From positions 1 to 32,346 of the forward strand of contig CAMBBZ010000008.1 in the NCBI GenBank assembly GCA_945863965.1: 32,346 bases of DNA. Reading direction: 5' to 3'. The position numbers were made by a program, and so were the translations under genes. The notes beneath the pieces were generated by a model. The model was not told the origin of the DNA and ran no database searches. It was given only the letters and a program-made list of their open reading frames with translations. Source of the DNA: Chitinophaga pinensis (GTDB lineage: Bacteria; Bacteroidota; Bacteroidia; NS11-12g; UBA955). Positions 31,334 through 32,346 of the stretch are shown piece after piece (the first letter of the stretch is position 1; each line of letters opens with the position of its first letter).

Positions 31334-32346
31334 ATGAATCCCGAAAAGTCATTCTTGCCGCCATCCTTATGGGGGGAAACCACCTTGGACGGGAAAAAGT
31401 TATTCTTAGTTGCCGGCGAAGCCAGTGGCGACCAACACGGTTCCATCTGGGTTGAAGCCATAAAATCACGATTCCCAAATTGTGATATACTATGCTGGGG
31501 CGGCGATAAAATGCAAGCAGCGGGAGCCACTTTGCTATCGCATTACCGCGATCGTAACATTATGGGATTGGTTGAAGTGATAAAAAACCTCAAAAAAATA
31601 AAGGGATTCATGGCCCAAGCACAAGTCGATATCGAACGCGAACGACCCGGTAAAATCCTATTTATTGACAACCCCGGATTCAATTTGCCTTTGGCCAAAT
31701 ACGCGCATTCATTAGGCATTGAAGTCCATTGGTATATTGCGCCCAAAGCATGGGCTTGGAATACCCGCAGAATCAAAACCATGAAACGGGTAATTGACTA
31801 TTTGTATGTGATATTTCCTTTTGAAGTTGAATTTTTTGCCTCTTATGGTATGCCCGCTGTTTACGTGGGAAATCCAACCAATACGGCGGTAACCGAGTAT
31901 TTAAAGGATCGACCCGCATCCACAATTCCTAAAAAAACCATCGCATTATTGCCGGGTTCACGTCCGGCCGAAGTAAGCAGTTTATTGCCGAGTTTTATCA
32001 AGGCCGTGCAACTAAGAGAGGGAGGAAAGCAAACCAATATTACCATAAAAGTAGCAGGAGCCCCCAGTTTATCGCGTGAATTTTACGAAAAAGTTTTGCA
32101 AGAATCGCAACTAAACGCTGAAATTGTATTCGATCAAACCTTTGATTTATTGCACACGGCGGCTCAAAGCGGAGGATACGCGCTGGTTGCAAGCGGAACG
32201 GCTACGTTAGAGACGGCGTTGTTGGGCTGTCCGCAATTGGTGGCCTATAAGGTAAGTCCCCTAACCTATTTTATCGGTAAATTTCTATTTAGAATCCAAT
32301 ATGTAAGTTTGGTAAACATTTTACTCAAACGCCCAGCCGTACAAGA
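31334..32346 (+). CDS. lpxB: Lipid-A-disaccharide synthase, 3' end cut
   Basis: About 337 codons are visible before the window ends. LpxB is a GT-B (GT19) glycosyltransferase at the inner membrane that joins UDP-diacylglucosamine and lipid X to form the lipid A disaccharide. Signatures: FLVAGEASGDQHG near the N-terminus, GGDKMQAAGATLL, the IDNPGFNLPLAKYA segment, YIAPKAWAWN, YVGNPT, ALLPGSRPAEV and ASGTATLETALLGCPQLVAYK. The start ATG at 31334 gives an N-terminus ~20 residues longer than the core motif. Together with kdsA it shows a complete-type LPS pathway in this organism. The remaining C-terminal part is outside the window. Confidence 0.94.
   Translation, partial: MNPEKSFLPPSLWGETTLDGKKLFLVAGEASGDQHGSIWVEAIKSRFPNCDILCWGGDKMQAAGATLLSHYRDRNIMGLVEVIKNLKKIKGFMAQAQVDIERERPGKILFIDNPGFNLPLAKYAHSLGIEVHWYIAPKAWAWNTRRIKTMKRVIDYLYVIFPFEVEFFASYGMPAVYVGNPTNTAVTEYLKDRPASTIPKKTIALLPGSRPAEVSSLLPSFIKAVQLREGGKQTNITIKVAGAPSLSREFYEKVLQESQLNAEIVFDQTFDLLHTAAQSGGYALVASGTATLETALLGCPQLVAYKVSPLTYFIGKFLFRIQYVSLVNILLKRPAVQ

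Overview
This window looks like chromosomal DNA of a Bacteroidota bacterium, most likely order Flavobacteriales; the family is not resolved. Evidence: two type IX secretion (T9SS) type proteins, an Oar-like TonB-dependent receptor, LPS genes (kdsA, lpxB), a short MenE-like ligase, a sensor kinase with a large periplasmic domain paired with a LytTR regulator, and Bacteroidota promoters (-7 element TAnnTTTG) instead of sigma70 -10 boxes. Both ends cut a gene: a PhoD-like phosphatase at the left and lpxB at the right.

Layout. 1-1016: partial PhoD-like phosphatase and tRNA-Asp, both on minus. 1017-6867, plus strand: exported M1 aminopeptidase, a tiny protein made only of a signal peptide and a T9SS sorting domain, and a PorE-like multidomain lipoprotein. 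6885-9808, minus strand: kdsA, an HtrA/Do protease and a small four-helix membrane protein, with a shared bidirectional terminator between porE and kdsA. 9942-14219, plus strand: a large AsmA-like protein with a long coiled-coil tail, then a 348-bp gene-free stretch and a fatty-acid desaturase. 14394-17962, minus strand: a tightly packed operon anmK - Glu/Leu dehydrogenase - pepT (muropeptide sugar, amino-acid and peptide catabolism). 18112-20433, plus strand: exported-looking class V aminotransferase and MenE-like ligase. 20559-21820, minus strand: small membrane protein and aldose-1-epimerase-like protein with a 4-nt overlap. 21875-28857, plus strand: LytTR response regulator, overlapping sensor histidine kinase and an Oar-like TonB receptor. 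28909-30140: 68-bp tandem repeats and a VapBC-type toxin-antitoxin pair with a composite antitoxin. 30156-end: surE, a small membrane protein and lpxB.

Much of the window concerns the cell envelope: LPS synthesis, envelope protease, AsmA, PorE-like protein, lipid desaturation and muropeptide recycling. Most genes are ordinary chromosomal ones. The observations most worth a second look are a PorE-like protein with an extra, apparently inactive retropepsin-like domain; a stand-alone T9SS sorting-domain protein just upstream of it; five genes whose ATG lies exactly 4 nt after a -7 box (predicted leaderless mRNAs); a ribbon-helix-helix/DUF2281 composite antitoxin; and a decaying 68-bp tandem repeat next to it. 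All calls come from reading the sequence; no database search was run.
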